Assembly: GCA_016938685.1 (NCBI GenBank) | Contig: JAFGUD010000279.1 | Coordinates: 1 to 53,455 of the forward strand | Source of the DNA: Bacteroidales bacterium | GTDB lineage: Bacteria > Bacteroidota > Bacteroidia > Bacteroidales > JAFGUD01 | Reading direction: 5' to 3' | DNA length: 53,455 nucleotides | Shown here: positions 1-9,253 of the stretch, one piece after another | How the letters are laid out: every line of letters starts with the position of its first letter | How positions within the stretch are numbered: position 1 is the stretch's first letter | Notes under the pieces: model-generated | Databases searched by the model: none | Told to the model about the DNA's origin: nothing | The model's input: only the letters and a program-made list of their open reading frames with translations | Translations under genes and position numbers: made by a program

Positions 1-8
1 TACATTGG

Positions 9-87
9 TAAATGCCGATGCTACATTGATTTAGTTCAAACGAGTTTTTGCGAAGTTTGGACTAATTTCAATGTGCAATCGGTATTA
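9..87. repeat. Large imperfect inverted repeat at the left edge
   Basis: Bases 9-41 and 55-87 are imperfect reverse complements over about 33 positions, for example CATTGATTTAGTTCAAAC facing GTTTGGACTAATTTCAATG, with a 13-base loop. The rest of 1-191 shows no coding potential; a further short copy of the loop-side motif (CAAACTTCGT) lies near 128-137. It sits downstream of the minus-strand nhaC gene but has no T-run typical of a terminator, so a palindromic intergenic repeat or MITE-like element cut by the window edge is equally possible. Confidence 0.55.
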
Positions 88-191
88 CTGTTGTGAAAAT
101 AGTATAAAGCTAAAAAATAAAGCGTTTCAAACTTCGTTTTAGGTACAATAATTATTAAAATTTTTATTAAAATTTTATTCTAAACCAGGGC

Positions 192-1649
192 TTACTTTTC
201 TGCTTTTTTGTCCGAGATTCTCCTGATTTTGATATTTAGGTACGCTACCAGAATAGACATAAGTGGACTTAAATAGTTGAAAAAAGCATAAGGCAGGTAA
301 TCTAAGGTTGGAACTCCGAGTACTCTTGCTTGTGTTGCTCCTCCTGTATTCCAGGGTACTAAAACTGAAGTAACAGTTCCGGCGTCTTCTAAAGTTCTGC
401 TGAGAACTTCGGGTTTTAAGTCCATCTTTTTGAAAGTACTAGCATACATTTTTCCGGGTACAACTATAGAAATGTATTGGTCTGACGCAGTAATGTTGAA
501 AAATATACATGTAAAAGCTGTAGAAGCGACAAGAGAACCGGTAGATTTAGCAAATTTAACTATTTCTTTTGTGATGCGCATCAGCAAACCACTCGATTCC
601 ATAACTCCTCCGAAAGTCATAGCTGAAAGTATCAGCCATATAGTAAGTAACATTCCTGACATTCCGGTAGTGTGAAATAAATCATCTACTACTTTATCTC
701 CTGTTGATATTCTAATGTCTCCATACATGGCTTTAATGCTGCTTATGTAAGATGATTTTGCGTAAGAAAATTCACCTCCGGCAATTTGAGTTATCAAATC
801 GGGTTGAAAAATCACAGCAAATACTGCCCCGAGTAATGTTCCTATAAATAGGGAAGGTAATGGAGGAACTTTTTTTATAATGATTACTATTAAAATAATC
901 GGAACTAAAAAAAGGACTGGAGTCAGATTAAAAGTGCTTTTAATTGCGGTTTGTACAGCTTCTGTATCAGTAGAAACACTACTTGTTTTTTGTGTAAATC
1001 CGATAATTAGAAAAATTATTAAAGTAATAATCATTGTCGGACCGGTAGTAATAATCATGTATCTTATATGAGTAAATAAATCTGTTCCAGCCATAGCAGG
1101 AGCTAAATTTGTAGTGTCAGAAAGAGGAGACATTTTATCGCCAAAATAAGCTCCGGATATTATTGCCCCTGCTATTATAGGCTTGTTTATACCCATTGCG
1201 GCTCCAATACCCAATAGAGCAACTCCAATTGTTGCAATAGTTGACCAGGAACTACCGGTTGCTAAGGAAACTAATCCGCTAATAACAACAGCTGCAAAAA
1301 GGAAAATAGAAGGGTGTAAAACTTTTAAACCATAGTAAATGAGAGCTGGAACAACTCCACTTATCAGCCAAGTTCCTGCAAGTGCGCCAATCATTAGTAA
1401 AATCAAAATAGAAGGCATGGCTGAACCAATAGTTTTTACAATTTTTTTTCTGATTTTCAGCCAATTTACTCCTAATTTTAAACTAATGACAGAAGCAACA
1501 GAAGCTGCAATTAGTAGTGCTATTTGATTTGAACCGTCCAATGTTGTATCTCCAAAAAAGATCACATTTAATGCAAGTAAGCCAATTAGGACTATTATTG
1601 GAATGAATGCTTGTATTAAGGACGGAGTTTTGGTTTGTGTTTTGCTCAC
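192..1649 (-). CDS. nhaC: NhaC-family Na+/H+ antiporter
   Basis: A 485-aa polytopic inner-membrane protein with about a dozen hydrophobic segments, the normal size for NhaC. Family landmarks are visible: a TGSSWSTIATIG segment (about residues 131-142), then GAYFGDKMSPLSDTTNLAP (about 166-184), and near the C-terminus VPWNTGGATQARVLGV. The family exchanges Na+ (in some members with malate or lactate) for protons to keep pH and sodium balance. The start is a GTG, the first plausible start after a well-formed minus-strand promoter at 1680-1710. The gene is monocistronic: mntP upstream is about 105 bp away and has a different reading context. The substrate cannot be told from sequence. Confidence 0.9.
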   Translation of the reverse strand: MSKTQTKTPSLIQAFIPIIVLIGLLALNVIFFGDTTLDGSNQIALLIAASVASVISLKLGVNWLKIRKKIVKTIGSAMPSILILLMIGALAGTWLISGVVPALIYYGLKVLHPSIFLFAAVVISGLVSLATGSSWSTIATIGVALLGIGAAMGINKPIIAGAIISGAYFGDKMSPLSDTTNLAPAMAGTDLFTHIRYMIITTGPTMIITLIIFLIIGFTQKTSSVSTDTEAVQTAIKSTFNLTPVLFLVPIILIVIIIKKVPPLPSLFIGTLLGAVFAVIFQPDLITQIAGGEFSYAKSSYISSIKAMYGDIRISTGDKVVDDLFHTTGMSGMLLTIWLILSAMTFGGVMESSGLLMRITKEIVKFAKSTGSLVASTAFTCIFFNITASDQYISIVVPGKMYASTFKKMDLKPEVLSRTLEDAGTVTSVLVPWNTGGATQARVLGVPTLDYLPYAFFNYLSPLMSILVAYLNIKIRRISDKKAEK

Positions 1650-1679
1650 TTTTTTATTGTGGAGTTTTTGTTATTGCTA

Positions 1680-1710
1680 CAAAAGTAAAAATTATAATGT
1701 CTTTTTCAAA
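1680..1710 (-). promoter_or_regulatory. Bacteroidetes-type promoter for nhaC
   Basis: Read on the minus strand, TTTG (1707-1710) is followed after 19 bp by TACTTTTG (1680-1687). This matches the TTTG-N19-TAnnTTTG promoter used by the Bacteroidetes primary sigma factor. It implies a leader of roughly 25 nt before the GTG at 1649. Confidence 0.6.
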
Positions 1711-1754
1711 TTGAGTAAAATTAGTAACAAAAAAGGATATTGACTTTTGTTTTT

Positions 1755-2312
1755 TTAGCTAATCAGATTGCTTACAAGTATTTTTATTCCAATTGAAATT
1801 AGAATTATTCCGCCCATAATTTCCATTCTTTTTCCTAATTTTCCGCTTACTTTTTTACCTAACAACATTCCAATCATAGATGCTAAAAATGTAACCGAAC
1901 CAATTATAAGTATCATTAAAAAAATGTTTTTGGTAACGAAAGCCAGACTCACACCAACTACCAATGCGTCAATACTTGTAGCAATGCCCATTCCTATTGT
2001 TGTTGTGAATTTTAAAGGATTAAATGTTTTAGCTTCTTCTTTTTTGAAGCTTTCTCTAATCATTATAAGCCCTATTATTGTTAATAAACCAAAGGCTATC
2101 CAATGATCGTATTGGCTAATGTATTTTTCGATTCCTTTTCCCATAAACCAACCAATAACAGGCATTGTGGCTTGAAAAAAAGCAAAAACTATTGCAATTC
2201 TTACTCCTTGCCAAAATTTGATTGTATTTTCTATTAAACCCGTAGATACAGAAACTGCAAAAGAATCAAAAGAAAGACTTATTGCTATTAAAAATAAGGT
2301 TAAAATTTCCAT
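1755..2312 (-). CDS. mntP: MntP-type manganese efflux pump
   Basis: A 185-aa membrane protein with six hydrophobic segments, the standard MntP (YebN) length. It has the two inverted Asp-containing repeats expected of the family: SFDSFAVSVSTGL near residue 14 and SIDALVVGVSLAF near residue 113. MntP exports Mn2+ across the inner membrane. It starts 14 bp after the dapD stop and is probably the last gene of the mreB-to-mntP operon. No yybP-ykoY manganese riboswitch is visible, as expected for an internal operon gene. Confidence 0.9.
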   Translation of the reverse strand: MEILTLFLIAISLSFDSFAVSVSTGLIENTIKFWQGVRIAIVFAFFQATMPVIGWFMGKGIEKYISQYDHWIAFGLLTIIGLIMIRESFKKEEAKTFNPLKFTTTIGMGIATSIDALVVGVSLAFVTKNIFLMILIIGSVTFLASMIGMLLGKKVSGKLGKRMEIMGGIILISIGIKILVSNLIS

Positions 2313-2326
2313 TAGGTAAGTTTCTT

Positions 2327-3139
2327 TTAAATACTCACATCATAAGTTCTCAAAGCTTCATTTAATGAGGTTTTAAGATCAGTTGAAGGTTTTCTTTGTC
2401 CAATTATTAAAGCAGCCGGAATTTGATATTCACCAGCCGGAAATTTTTTTGTTCTTGTTCCCGGAATAACGACAGCTCTCTCCGGAATATAGCCATTGTA
2501 TTCAACCGGTTTTTCTCCGGTAACGTCAATGATTTTAGTAGAGCCTGTAATTACAACATTTGCTCCTAAAACAGCTTCTTTACCAATTCTTACTCCTTCA
2601 ACGATAATACATCTCGAACCAATAAAACAGTTATCTTCTATGATTACAGGAGCAGCTTGAAGCGGTTCCAGAACTCCTCCAATTCCAACACCTCCACTAA
2701 GATGAACGTTTTTTCCTATTTGTGCGCAAGATCCAACAGTTGCCCATGTGTCGACCATTGTTCCTGAATCTACATAAGCACCGATATTTACGTAAGATGG
2801 CATCATAATTACTCCAGGAGCAATAAAAGCTCCGTATCTTGCCACGGCATGAGGTACTACTCTGATTTGCAGTTCTTTGTAATTGTGTTTTAAAGGTATT
2901 TTGTCGTGAAATTCAAGCTCTCCGGCATGTATTGTTGTCATTTCACTTATTGGGAAATATAGAACAATTGCTTTTTTCACCCACTCATTTACAACCCAAT
3001 TATTTCCGTCTGGTTCTGCAACTCTAAGTTTGCCTTTATCTAGCATTTCAATTACTTCGTGGATTGCTTTAATAACATCATGAGATTTTAATAATTCGCG
3101 GTTTTCCCAAGCGTTATCTATAGTTTGTTTTAAATTCAT
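2327..3139 (-). CDS. dapD: 2,3,4,5-tetrahydropyridine-2,6-dicarboxylate N-succinyltransferase
   Basis: A 270-aa cytoplasmic enzyme that transfers succinyl from succinyl-CoA to tetrahydrodipicolinate in the succinylase branch of lysine/meso-diaminopimelate synthesis. The N-terminal helical part carries PDGNNWVVNEWVKKAI. Residues about 105-225 form a left-handed beta-helix of imperfect hexapeptide repeats, including the stretch around VDTWATVGSCAQIGKNVHLSGG and IEDNCFIGSRCIIVEGV. The length matches the family (about 274 aa). Its start is only 2 bp after the rodA stop, so DAP production is coupled to the wall-elongation genes. The pathway identity implies a DAP-type peptidoglycan. Confidence 0.95.
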   Translation of the reverse strand: MNLKQTIDNAWENRELLKSHDVIKAIHEVIEMLDKGKLRVAEPDGNNWVVNEWVKKAIVLYFPISEMTTIHAGELEFHDKIPLKHNYKELQIRVVPHAVARYGAFIAPGVIMMPSYVNIGAYVDSGTMVDTWATVGSCAQIGKNVHLSGGVGIGGVLEPLQAAPVIIEDNCFIGSRCIIVEGVRIGKEAVLGANVVITGSTKIIDVTGEKPVEYNGYIPERAVVIPGTRTKKFPAGEYQIPAALIIGQRKPSTDLKTSLNEALRTYDVSI

Positions 3140-3141
3140 TG

Positions 3142-4569
3142 TTATAATTTTAAGTCTTTTTCAGTATCTAATTTAACAAAAATAAACAGGAGAATAGTGA
3201 AGCCAAGCATTGAAGAACCACCATAGCTGAAAAATGGAAGTGGTATTCCAATTACAGGAATAAGTCCCATTGTCATGCCTATATTTACAAAGAAATGAAA
3301 AAATAATATTGAGCCAACACTATATCCATATATTCTTGAAAAGTCTGAAATTTGTCTTTCTGCTCGTAAAAATATTCTTATTGCCAAAAGGCCGTATAAA
3401 ATGAAAAGAATTACACTTCCTATAAATCCCCATTCTTCTGCTACTGTACAAAAAATAAAATCGGTGTTGTGCTCCGGAACAAAATTTAATTTTGTTTGAG
3501 TTCCTTTTAAAAAACCTTTGCCGGACAATCCACCTGATCCAATTGCAATTTTTGATTGTTTCAAATTATATCCAACTCCTTTTGGGTCAATTGAATTATC
3601 AAAAAGAACATCAATTCTGTTACGTTGGTGAGGTTGTAATATTTTATTAAATACCAAATCGGTAGTGAATTGCATTATTAAACCTGCAAAAAGAAAACCG
3701 AGTATAACAAAAATTGTGTTAAATCGTTTTTTCATAAAGTAAATAGCAAGATATACAGACCAAGCAAAAATTGAAATAAATATTACATAAAGAAGGTTAA
3801 TATTCAGGTTAAACAGCAAATTAATAAAATAAAAAAGAGAGAAGAATGAAGTTGCGGAAATAAGGATTCTTATAAAATCATTTTTTTCTTTTAGAATAAT
3901 ATACATGAAAATAATTGCAACACTTGTAATAATAAGTGTTAAAAAAATTTGATTTATGAGTAGAGCTAAAATAAAAACAATTATAATCCCGAAAATAAGC
4001 CATAAAAACACACCTGGAAGTCCTTCTCTGTATAGTACAAAAATAAAAGAAAAATACACTATCGCAGAACCTAAGTCTGGTTGTAATAATATTAATAACA
4101 CAGGTAATACAATTATAGCTAATGTTACTACTATGTTCAAAAAGTTTTTAATTTCAAATTTGAAGCTATTTCCAGAAATGAATTTAGCTACTGCTAGTGC
4201 AGTTGCAAATTTTGCTATTTCTGATGGTTGTATTTTAAAAGTTCCTATTTCAAACCACGATTTTGCGCCGTGTGTAGCAGCTCCTATTATTAGTACCAAA
4301 AATAAAATAGTAATTACACTAACGTAGATTAGGTACGCAAACATTGAATATGCAACAGAATCAATCATCATTATGAGAAAGGCAAGAACAATAGATACTC
4401 CAATCCATATTAGTTGTTTTCCGTATGTTTGAGAGAAAAATGATATTTGAATTTCTTCAGATTTGTAGTCTGAAGAGTATAGGTTCATAAATCCTAATCC
4501 TACGATTATTAAATAAAGCAGAATAATAACCCAATCTATTTTTGATGATATGTTTGATGAATTGTCCAA
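3142..4569 (-). CDS. rodA: RodA, elongasome peptidoglycan glycosyltransferase (SEDS family)
   Basis: A SEDS polymerase that builds glycan strands from lipid II together with PBP2 during side-wall growth. Family motifs are NFVPEHNTDFIFCTVAEEWG (about residues 355-374) and PLPFFSYGGSSML near the C-terminus. At 475 aa it is longer than the approximately 370-aa E. coli protein. The extra length is mostly additional hydrophobic segments in the middle, roughly residues 180-290, a longer layout that I believe is common in Bacteroidetes. The gene lies 25 bp downstream of mrdA and 2 bp before dapD in a tight operon. Confidence 0.93.
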   Translation of the reverse strand: MDNSSNISSKIDWVIILLYLIIVGLGFMNLYSSDYKSEEIQISFFSQTYGKQLIWIGVSIVLAFLIMMIDSVAYSMFAYLIYVSVITILFLVLIIGAATHGAKSWFEIGTFKIQPSEIAKFATALAVAKFISGNSFKFEIKNFLNIVVTLAIIVLPVLLILLQPDLGSAIVYFSFIFVLYREGLPGVFLWLIFGIIIVFILALLINQIFLTLIITSVAIIFMYIILKEKNDFIRILISATSFFSLFYFINLLFNLNINLLYVIFISIFAWSVYLAIYFMKKRFNTIFVILGFLFAGLIMQFTTDLVFNKILQPHQRNRIDVLFDNSIDPKGVGYNLKQSKIAIGSGGLSGKGFLKGTQTKLNFVPEHNTDFIFCTVAEEWGFIGSVILFILYGLLAIRIFLRAERQISDFSRIYGYSVGSILFFHFFVNIGMTMGLIPVIGIPLPFFSYGGSSMLGFTILLFIFVKLDTEKDLKL

Positions 4570-4594
4570 GTTCTTTTGTTATTTAAGAAATATT

Positions 4595-6427
4595 TTATTT
4601 GTCTGTTCTTTCTCCTCTATTCATTAAATTTTTATTAATCATAAATTCTTCTAAAAACGGTCTGGAAATACTATCAGTGATATATTTTTCCATAATCAAA
4701 GAAGCGATAGGTGCTGCTGTAGTCGAACCATAACTTCCATTTTCTACATAAACAGCAATTGCAATTTGTGGGTTTTGTTTTGGTGCAAATGCAATAAAAA
4801 CTGAATTATAATCTCCATGTGGATTTTGTGCTGTTCCTGTTTTTCCACATTGTGCTACGTTGGGTAGAAAAATATTTGCTGCAGTTCCAAACATTACTAC
4901 TTGTTCCATGCCTTCTATTACAGGTGTAAAATATGAAGAATCTATGTCAGTATAGTTTTTTTGAAGATAAACACTATCTATATGTTCTCTTCCTACTATT
5001 TTTTTTACTAAATGAGGAATAAAATAAAATCCTTTATTTGAAACAATAGCTGCTATATTTGCCAGTTGTAGAGTCGTGATTCCCATTTCTCCTTGTCCTA
5101 TGGCTAGTGAAATTATTCTAAAAGGACCCCATTCTCCTTTCCCGTGTTTTTCGTTAAATTTGTCAGCAGTATACAAAACTCCTTTGTTTTCTCCGGGTAA
5201 ATCTATTCCGATTTTTCTTCCAATTCCAAATTTTTGTAATTGATCGTACCAATGTCTGTATGCATCTTCAAAAGAGTCAAATTTTTTGTTTCGGATTAAT
5301 CTTGTGAAAACTTCACAATAAAATGTATTACATGACCCTGAAATCGAATGATAGAAATTAACCGCACCACCATGATGACAACCAACAATGTGAGATCCAA
5401 TATTAAATCCTCCGTTACATGCGATTGTTGATTCGGTTGTAATAACTCCTTCGTTTAAACCGATAAGAGCGTCAACTATTTTAAACGTAGATCCTGGAGG
5501 TGATGTCGCTGAGCCTAGTGCTCGATTAAAGAGTGGCTTGTCTTCGTCAAGTTGTAATTTACCATAGTTCTCTTTCAATTTGGTTGAGGTAAGTAAGTTT
5601 GGATCAAAATTAGGTGAGCTAACTAAGGCTAATATTTCACCGGTTTTAGGTTCAATGGCAACTATAGAGCCTCTTTTGTTTGTCATTAATAATTCGGCGT
5701 ATTGTTGGAGTTCTGCATCAATTGTGCAAATTATGTCGCTGCCGGCAACAGCAATTGTGTCGTATTTTCCATCTTTGTAACTGTCTACAATTCTGCTGAA
5801 AGCATCAACCAAATAATAATGAACGCCTTTTTGACCTCGTAAATATACTTCATAAGTTCTTTCAATTCCTCCAAAACCAATGATATCTCCGGGTTGATAA
5901 TAATTACTGGTATCTACAATGTCTTGATCTACTTCTCTTAAATAGCCTAAAACATGCGCGCCACTGGCATAAGGGTAAATTCTTTCAAAACGTGTTTGAA
6001 TAAAAAAGCCTTTGAATTTGTACATTTTTTCAGAAAGTACTATGTATTTTTCCTGATCAATAGGCCCGTATATTTTTGAGGGTTTAAAATGTGAATATTC
6101 TATTGCTTTGTTTATGTTGTCTAGTATCAGAGCTTTTGGAGCTCCTAGAATATCACATAATTCCAATGTGTCAAATTCTGAAGTTTGGTTTGGAATAACC
6201 ATTACTTCATAAATAGGTTTATTATAAACTAATAAGTTGCCATTTCTGTCAAAAATCAAACCTCTTGCCGGGTAATCAATAACTCTTCTCAAAGCATTGT
6301 TTTCTGCCGAAAGTTTGTAAGAATTTTCAAATAATTGCAATGAAGCAGCCCTAATAATGTAAATAATAACGGTTAAAATTACAAGTGCAGATATTACGTA
6401 TGCTTTATTTGATTTAATTTCCGGCAT
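4595..6427 (-). CDS. mrdA: Penicillin-binding protein 2 (elongation transpeptidase)
   Basis: A 610-aa class B PBP that cross-links new peptidoglycan and partners RodA. One N-terminal transmembrane helix (about residues 10-28) is followed by the dimerisation/pedestal domain and then the transpeptidase. Active-site motifs are intact: the nucleophile SxxK is S313-T-F-K316, SxN is S365-C-N367 and KTG is K529-T-G531. The stop directly abuts the next gene region, and the start codon follows the mreD stop with no spacer (translational coupling). Length and motif spacing are normal. Confidence 0.95.
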   Translation of the reverse strand: MPEIKSNKAYVISALVILTVIIYIIRAASLQLFENSYKLSAENNALRRVIDYPARGLIFDRNGNLLVYNKPIYEVMVIPNQTSEFDTLELCDILGAPKALILDNINKAIEYSHFKPSKIYGPIDQEKYIVLSEKMYKFKGFFIQTRFERIYPYASGAHVLGYLREVDQDIVDTSNYYQPGDIIGFGGIERTYEVYLRGQKGVHYYLVDAFSRIVDSYKDGKYDTIAVAGSDIICTIDAELQQYAELLMTNKRGSIVAIEPKTGEILALVSSPNFDPNLLTSTKLKENYGKLQLDEDKPLFNRALGSATSPPGSTFKIVDALIGLNEGVITTESTIACNGGFNIGSHIVGCHHGGAVNFYHSISGSCNTFYCEVFTRLIRNKKFDSFEDAYRHWYDQLQKFGIGRKIGIDLPGENKGVLYTADKFNEKHGKGEWGPFRIISLAIGQGEMGITTLQLANIAAIVSNKGFYFIPHLVKKIVGREHIDSVYLQKNYTDIDSSYFTPVIEGMEQVVMFGTAANIFLPNVAQCGKTGTAQNPHGDYNSVFIAFAPKQNPQIAIAVYVENGSYGSTTAAPIASLIMEKYITDSISRPFLEEFMINKNLMNRGERTDK

Positions 6428-6943
6428 TTATTTGTTGTTTTTGAAGAATAAAAGATGTAAAATCATAATAAAAGCAACTGATAAAACGGTATTAATAATT
6501 GTTTTTAAAAAGACAACACCAATTTTTGAAAAATTAAAGATATCTAAACTGAAAAAAACTATTTGATGTGCAAAAACAATAATTGAAACAAAAGCTAAAA
6601 ATCTTCCAGGTTTGAAATTTTTGAAAGAGGGGAGTGTTCCTATTTCGTAACCGTCTCTGGGTGATAGAATTTGAATTACGCCGGGTCGCAGAAGGGCAGC
6701 AAAAAGCATTGCACTTGTATTAAGCGCCATTGTATCGTTAAAAACATCAATTGTAAAACCTAATACAAAGGCAAAAATAAGTAATATCCAGTTTTGAATA
6801 TCAATTGGCAAAAGCAAGAGAGCTAGAATATAAACAAAAGGTACAAGCCCTGTTCCTAGTGAAACATAGTTGAAAAGTAACGTTTGAAGCAGAACGAGGG
6901 CAACAAAGTAAATTCCATATCTAATTATTAGCCGGATTTCCAT
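6428..6943 (-). CDS. mreD: Rod shape-determining protein MreD
   Basis: A 171-aa polytopic membrane protein with about five hydrophobic segments and no catalytic motif, as expected of MreD, which links MreC to the RodA/PBP2 synthase. Identification rests on size, topology and its fixed position between mreC and mrdA. Its ATG overlaps the mreC stop by one base (TAATG, read on the minus strand), and its stop abuts the mrdA start. Confidence 0.88.
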   Translation of the reverse strand: MEIRLIIRYGIYFVALVLLQTLLFNYVSLGTGLVPFVYILALLLLPIDIQNWILLIFAFVLGFTIDVFNDTMALNTSAMLFAALLRPGVIQILSPRDGYEIGTLPSFKNFKPGRFLAFVSIIVFAHQIVFFSLDIFNFSKIGVVFLKTIINTVLSVAFIMILHLLFFKNNK

Positions 6944-7770
6944 TATTCAAGTAATTCTTTTGTTTCTTGTTCCAGTTTTTGTTGTTCGTTTTGTAATATG
7001 TTTTTTATTAAATAAATATTTGAAATATTTTTCAAATCTACGCTTAAATTTAATCTGATAGTGTAAAAATTATTATCGCTGTTTTTCCAAAGAGTATCTA
7101 CTGTTCCTACATTAATATTTTGTGGAAAAATATAACCAAAACCTGATGTTACAACTGTGTCTCCCTTTTTAACTTCAACGTGATTTGGTATTCCGTTAAG
7201 AATAAGCTGTTTGTAGCTTTTTGTGTCCCAAATAGCAGAACCAAAATATTCGGAGTTTTTTAATTTACATCCGATACTGTTTAGGGTATTTAGAAGAGAC
7301 AATGCGATGCAATAATTGTTTGATACATTTGTTACAATTCCTACAACTCCATCAGAATTAACAACTGCCATGTCTTTAATTATTCCGTCCTTTTTTCCTT
7401 TATTAATAGTGATATAATTATTTTGACTCAGAACGGAGTTTTTAATTACGTTTCCGGTTAGATATTTATATTGTCTGTTTCTTATTGTGTCGTTAATTTT
7501 ATATGTTATTGTGTCTTCAAGAATATAATTGTTGTTCTTTAAAAGAATATTCTCTTTAAGCAGTTTGTCGTTTTCTTTCCGAAGCCCAAAAAATTCACTT
7601 ATTTTGAAATAATTATTATATATGACTGTCGACACAAAATTAGAGCTGTTCAGAAAAAATGTTCTTTCTCTACTCCGATTATTTACAGTAATCGAAAAAG
7701 CAATCGTTTCCAGTAGCAAAAACAGTAGAAAGAAATGATTTTTTTTTATGAAGTTTAAAATGCTTTGCAC
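6943..7770 (-). CDS. mreC: Rod shape-determining protein MreC
   Basis: A 275-aa bitopic periplasmic protein. One transmembrane helix near residues 12-30 is followed by a coiled-coil stretch (about 55-95, LRKENDKLLKENILLKNN) and then the MreC beta-domain, with DMAVVNSDGVVGIVTNVSN and KKGDTVVTSGFGYIFPQNI. MreC organises PBP2 activation by MreB and MreD. The C-terminus ends in a short charged, Glu-rich tail. It lies 133 bp downstream of mreB. Confidence 0.92.
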   Translation of the reverse strand: MQSILNFIKKNHFFLLFLLLETIAFSITVNNRSRERTFFLNSSNFVSTVIYNNYFKISEFFGLRKENDKLLKENILLKNNNYILEDTITYKINDTIRNRQYKYLTGNVIKNSVLSQNNYITINKGKKDGIIKDMAVVNSDGVVGIVTNVSNNYCIALSLLNTLNSIGCKLKNSEYFGSAIWDTKSYKQLILNGIPNHVEVKKGDTVVTSGFGYIFPQNINVGTVDTLWKNSDNNFYTIRLNLSVDLKNISNIYLIKNILQNEQQKLEQETKELLE

Positions 7771-7903
7771 CTACTTAAAATAATTTGTTTTGCTTAATAT
7801 TTTGGTTAAAAAAAGAACACAAAATTACATTTTCTGAATTATGTGTTCAATTTTTTATAAAATTTATTTTTCTATTTGTAAGATATTCAAATTGTATCTT
7901 TTT

Positions 7904-8929
7904 TTAGCTTCTCATCAAAAATGGAAATTTATCAACGTTTTTCAAGGAAATAAATGTTCCGTGAGCAACTGCGTGAAGTGGATCTTCTGCTACTCTAACC
8001 GGTAATTTTGTTTTTTCTGATAAACGTTTATCCAATCCGCGTAATAAAGCTCCTCCTCCTGTAAGATTGATACCGTTTTTGTAAATATCAGCATATAATT
8101 CCGGCGGAGTATTTTCTAAAACTTCCATTACTGCTGATTCAATTTTTACAATTGATTTATCAAGAGATTGTGCAACTTCCTGATAAGTAACAGGTATTTC
8201 AACCGGCAAAGCGGTCATTTGGTGTGGTCCTCTTACCACATAATCAGGCGGAGGATTATCTAAAGAAGCTAATGCTGAGCCTACATTCTTCTTTATTTCT
8301 TCTGCTGTACGTTCAAATATTCTGATGTTGTGAACTTTACGCATGTGTTCTCTAATATCGCTTGTAAATTCATCTCCGGCAACCCGAATTGATTTGTGTG
8401 CAACAATTCCTCCAAGTGATATAACTGCTATTTCGCTTGTTCCTCCACCAATGTCAATAACCATGTTTCCTTCCGGGGCTTCAACATCTAAACCAATTCC
8501 AACAGCTGCTGCCATTGGTTCGTAAATTAAATATACTTCTTTTGCACCACAATGTTCTGCGGAGTTTCTAACTGCTCTTCGTTCTACTTCGGTACTACCT
8601 GAAGGAATACCAACAACAACTCTAAGAGAAGGACTGAAAATTTGTCCTTTTTTGCGACTCATATTTATCATTCCTCTAATCATTTCTTCGGTTGCCTCAA
8701 AATCGGCAATAACTCCGTCTTTCAATGGTCTGATAGTTATGATATTGTCGTGTGTTCTACCGTGCATTTGTTGTGCTTTTCTACCAATTGCAACCATTTT
8801 GCCAGACTTTAAATCTCTTGCTATAATCGAAGGTTCATCTACTACAATCTTATCATTTTCCATGATGATTGTGTTTGCTGTTCCTAAGTCAATTGCTAAT
8901 TCTCTTATTAAAAATGAAAATAGACCCAT
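7904..8929 (-). CDS. mreB: Rod shape-determining protein MreB (bacterial actin)
   Basis: A 341-aa actin-fold ATPase that forms membrane-bound filaments directing lateral wall synthesis. Visible landmarks are phosphate-1 DLGTANTIIM (about 14-23), the phosphate-2/connect region EPMAAAVGIGL and VIDIGGGTSEIAVI (about 137-171), and the adenosine motif TGGGALLRGLDKRL near residue 290. Length and motifs are canonical. A TAATTTTG box on the minus strand at 9019-9026 could be its promoter, giving a leader of about 80 nt. It heads the shape operon mreB-mreC-mreD-mrdA-rodA-dapD-mntP. Confidence 0.96.
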   Translation of the reverse strand: MGLFSFLIRELAIDLGTANTIIMENDKIVVDEPSIIARDLKSGKMVAIGRKAQQMHGRTHDNIITIRPLKDGVIADFEATEEMIRGMINMSRKKGQIFSPSLRVVVGIPSGSTEVERRAVRNSAEHCGAKEVYLIYEPMAAAVGIGLDVEAPEGNMVIDIGGGTSEIAVISLGGIVAHKSIRVAGDEFTSDIREHMRKVHNIRIFERTAEEIKKNVGSALASLDNPPPDYVVRGPHQMTALPVEIPVTYQEVAQSLDKSIVKIESAVMEVLENTPPELYADIYKNGINLTGGGALLRGLDKRLSEKTKLPVRVAEDPLHAVAHGTFISLKNVDKFPFLMRS

Positions 8930-9104
8930 TATTATAATCGTTTGTTAAGTTCTTAATGTTTTTTATGTTATTATTACTTCATTTAAACATTACTTTGTTT
9001 GGATGCTTAAATAGCGTTCAAAATTAGATATTTTTTTATATTCTTAAAAAAAAAAATGAAATTTTGGCTGTTTTGTGGAAAAAATCTTTCTTTTTTGAAA
9101 AATA

Positions 9105-9133
9105 AAAGCCCAAAAAAATAATTTTTGAGCTTT
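9105..9133 (-). terminator. Possible rho-independent terminator of purH
   Basis: Bases 9105-9116 (AAAGCCCAAAAA) and 9122-9133 (TTTTTGAGCTTT) form a 12-bp stem with one mismatch. On the minus strand it is followed by TATTTTTC. It therefore reads as a weak intrinsic terminator downstream of purH and its hairpin array, insulating purH from mreB. Confidence 0.45.
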
Positions 9134-9182
9134 AACCCACATTATTTATGAATTTTATTCAAATCCAATAATATGTGGGTTA
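9133..9182. repeat. Hairpin 1 of the purH-mreB spacer
   Basis: TAACCCACATTATT (9133-9146) faces AATAATATGTGGGTTA (9167-9182). The result is a 14-bp stem with a 2-base bulge and a loop of about 20 bases. Confidence 0.6.
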
Positions 9183-9187
9183 ATCCC

Positions 9188-9250
9188 GATTTAGAATAAC
9201 TCAAATTTGGATGTTTGAAAAACTCCAAATTTGCTAGTTATTCTTAATCG
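9188..9250. repeat. Hairpin 2 of the purH-mreB spacer
   Basis: The arm beginning CGATTTAGAATAACT at 9188 and running to 9211 pairs with the arm from TCCAAATTTG (9224) to TTCTTAATCG (9250). The stem exceeds 20 bp with one mismatch and one 2-base bulge, which is far longer than a typical intrinsic terminator. Confidence 0.65.
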
Positions 9251-9253
9251 ACA

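Noticed and set aside
8652-8948. 98-aa plus-strand ORF within the mreB region
   Set aside because: It lies antisense to the conserved mreB coding sequence and has no promoter or family features; it is a shadow frame.
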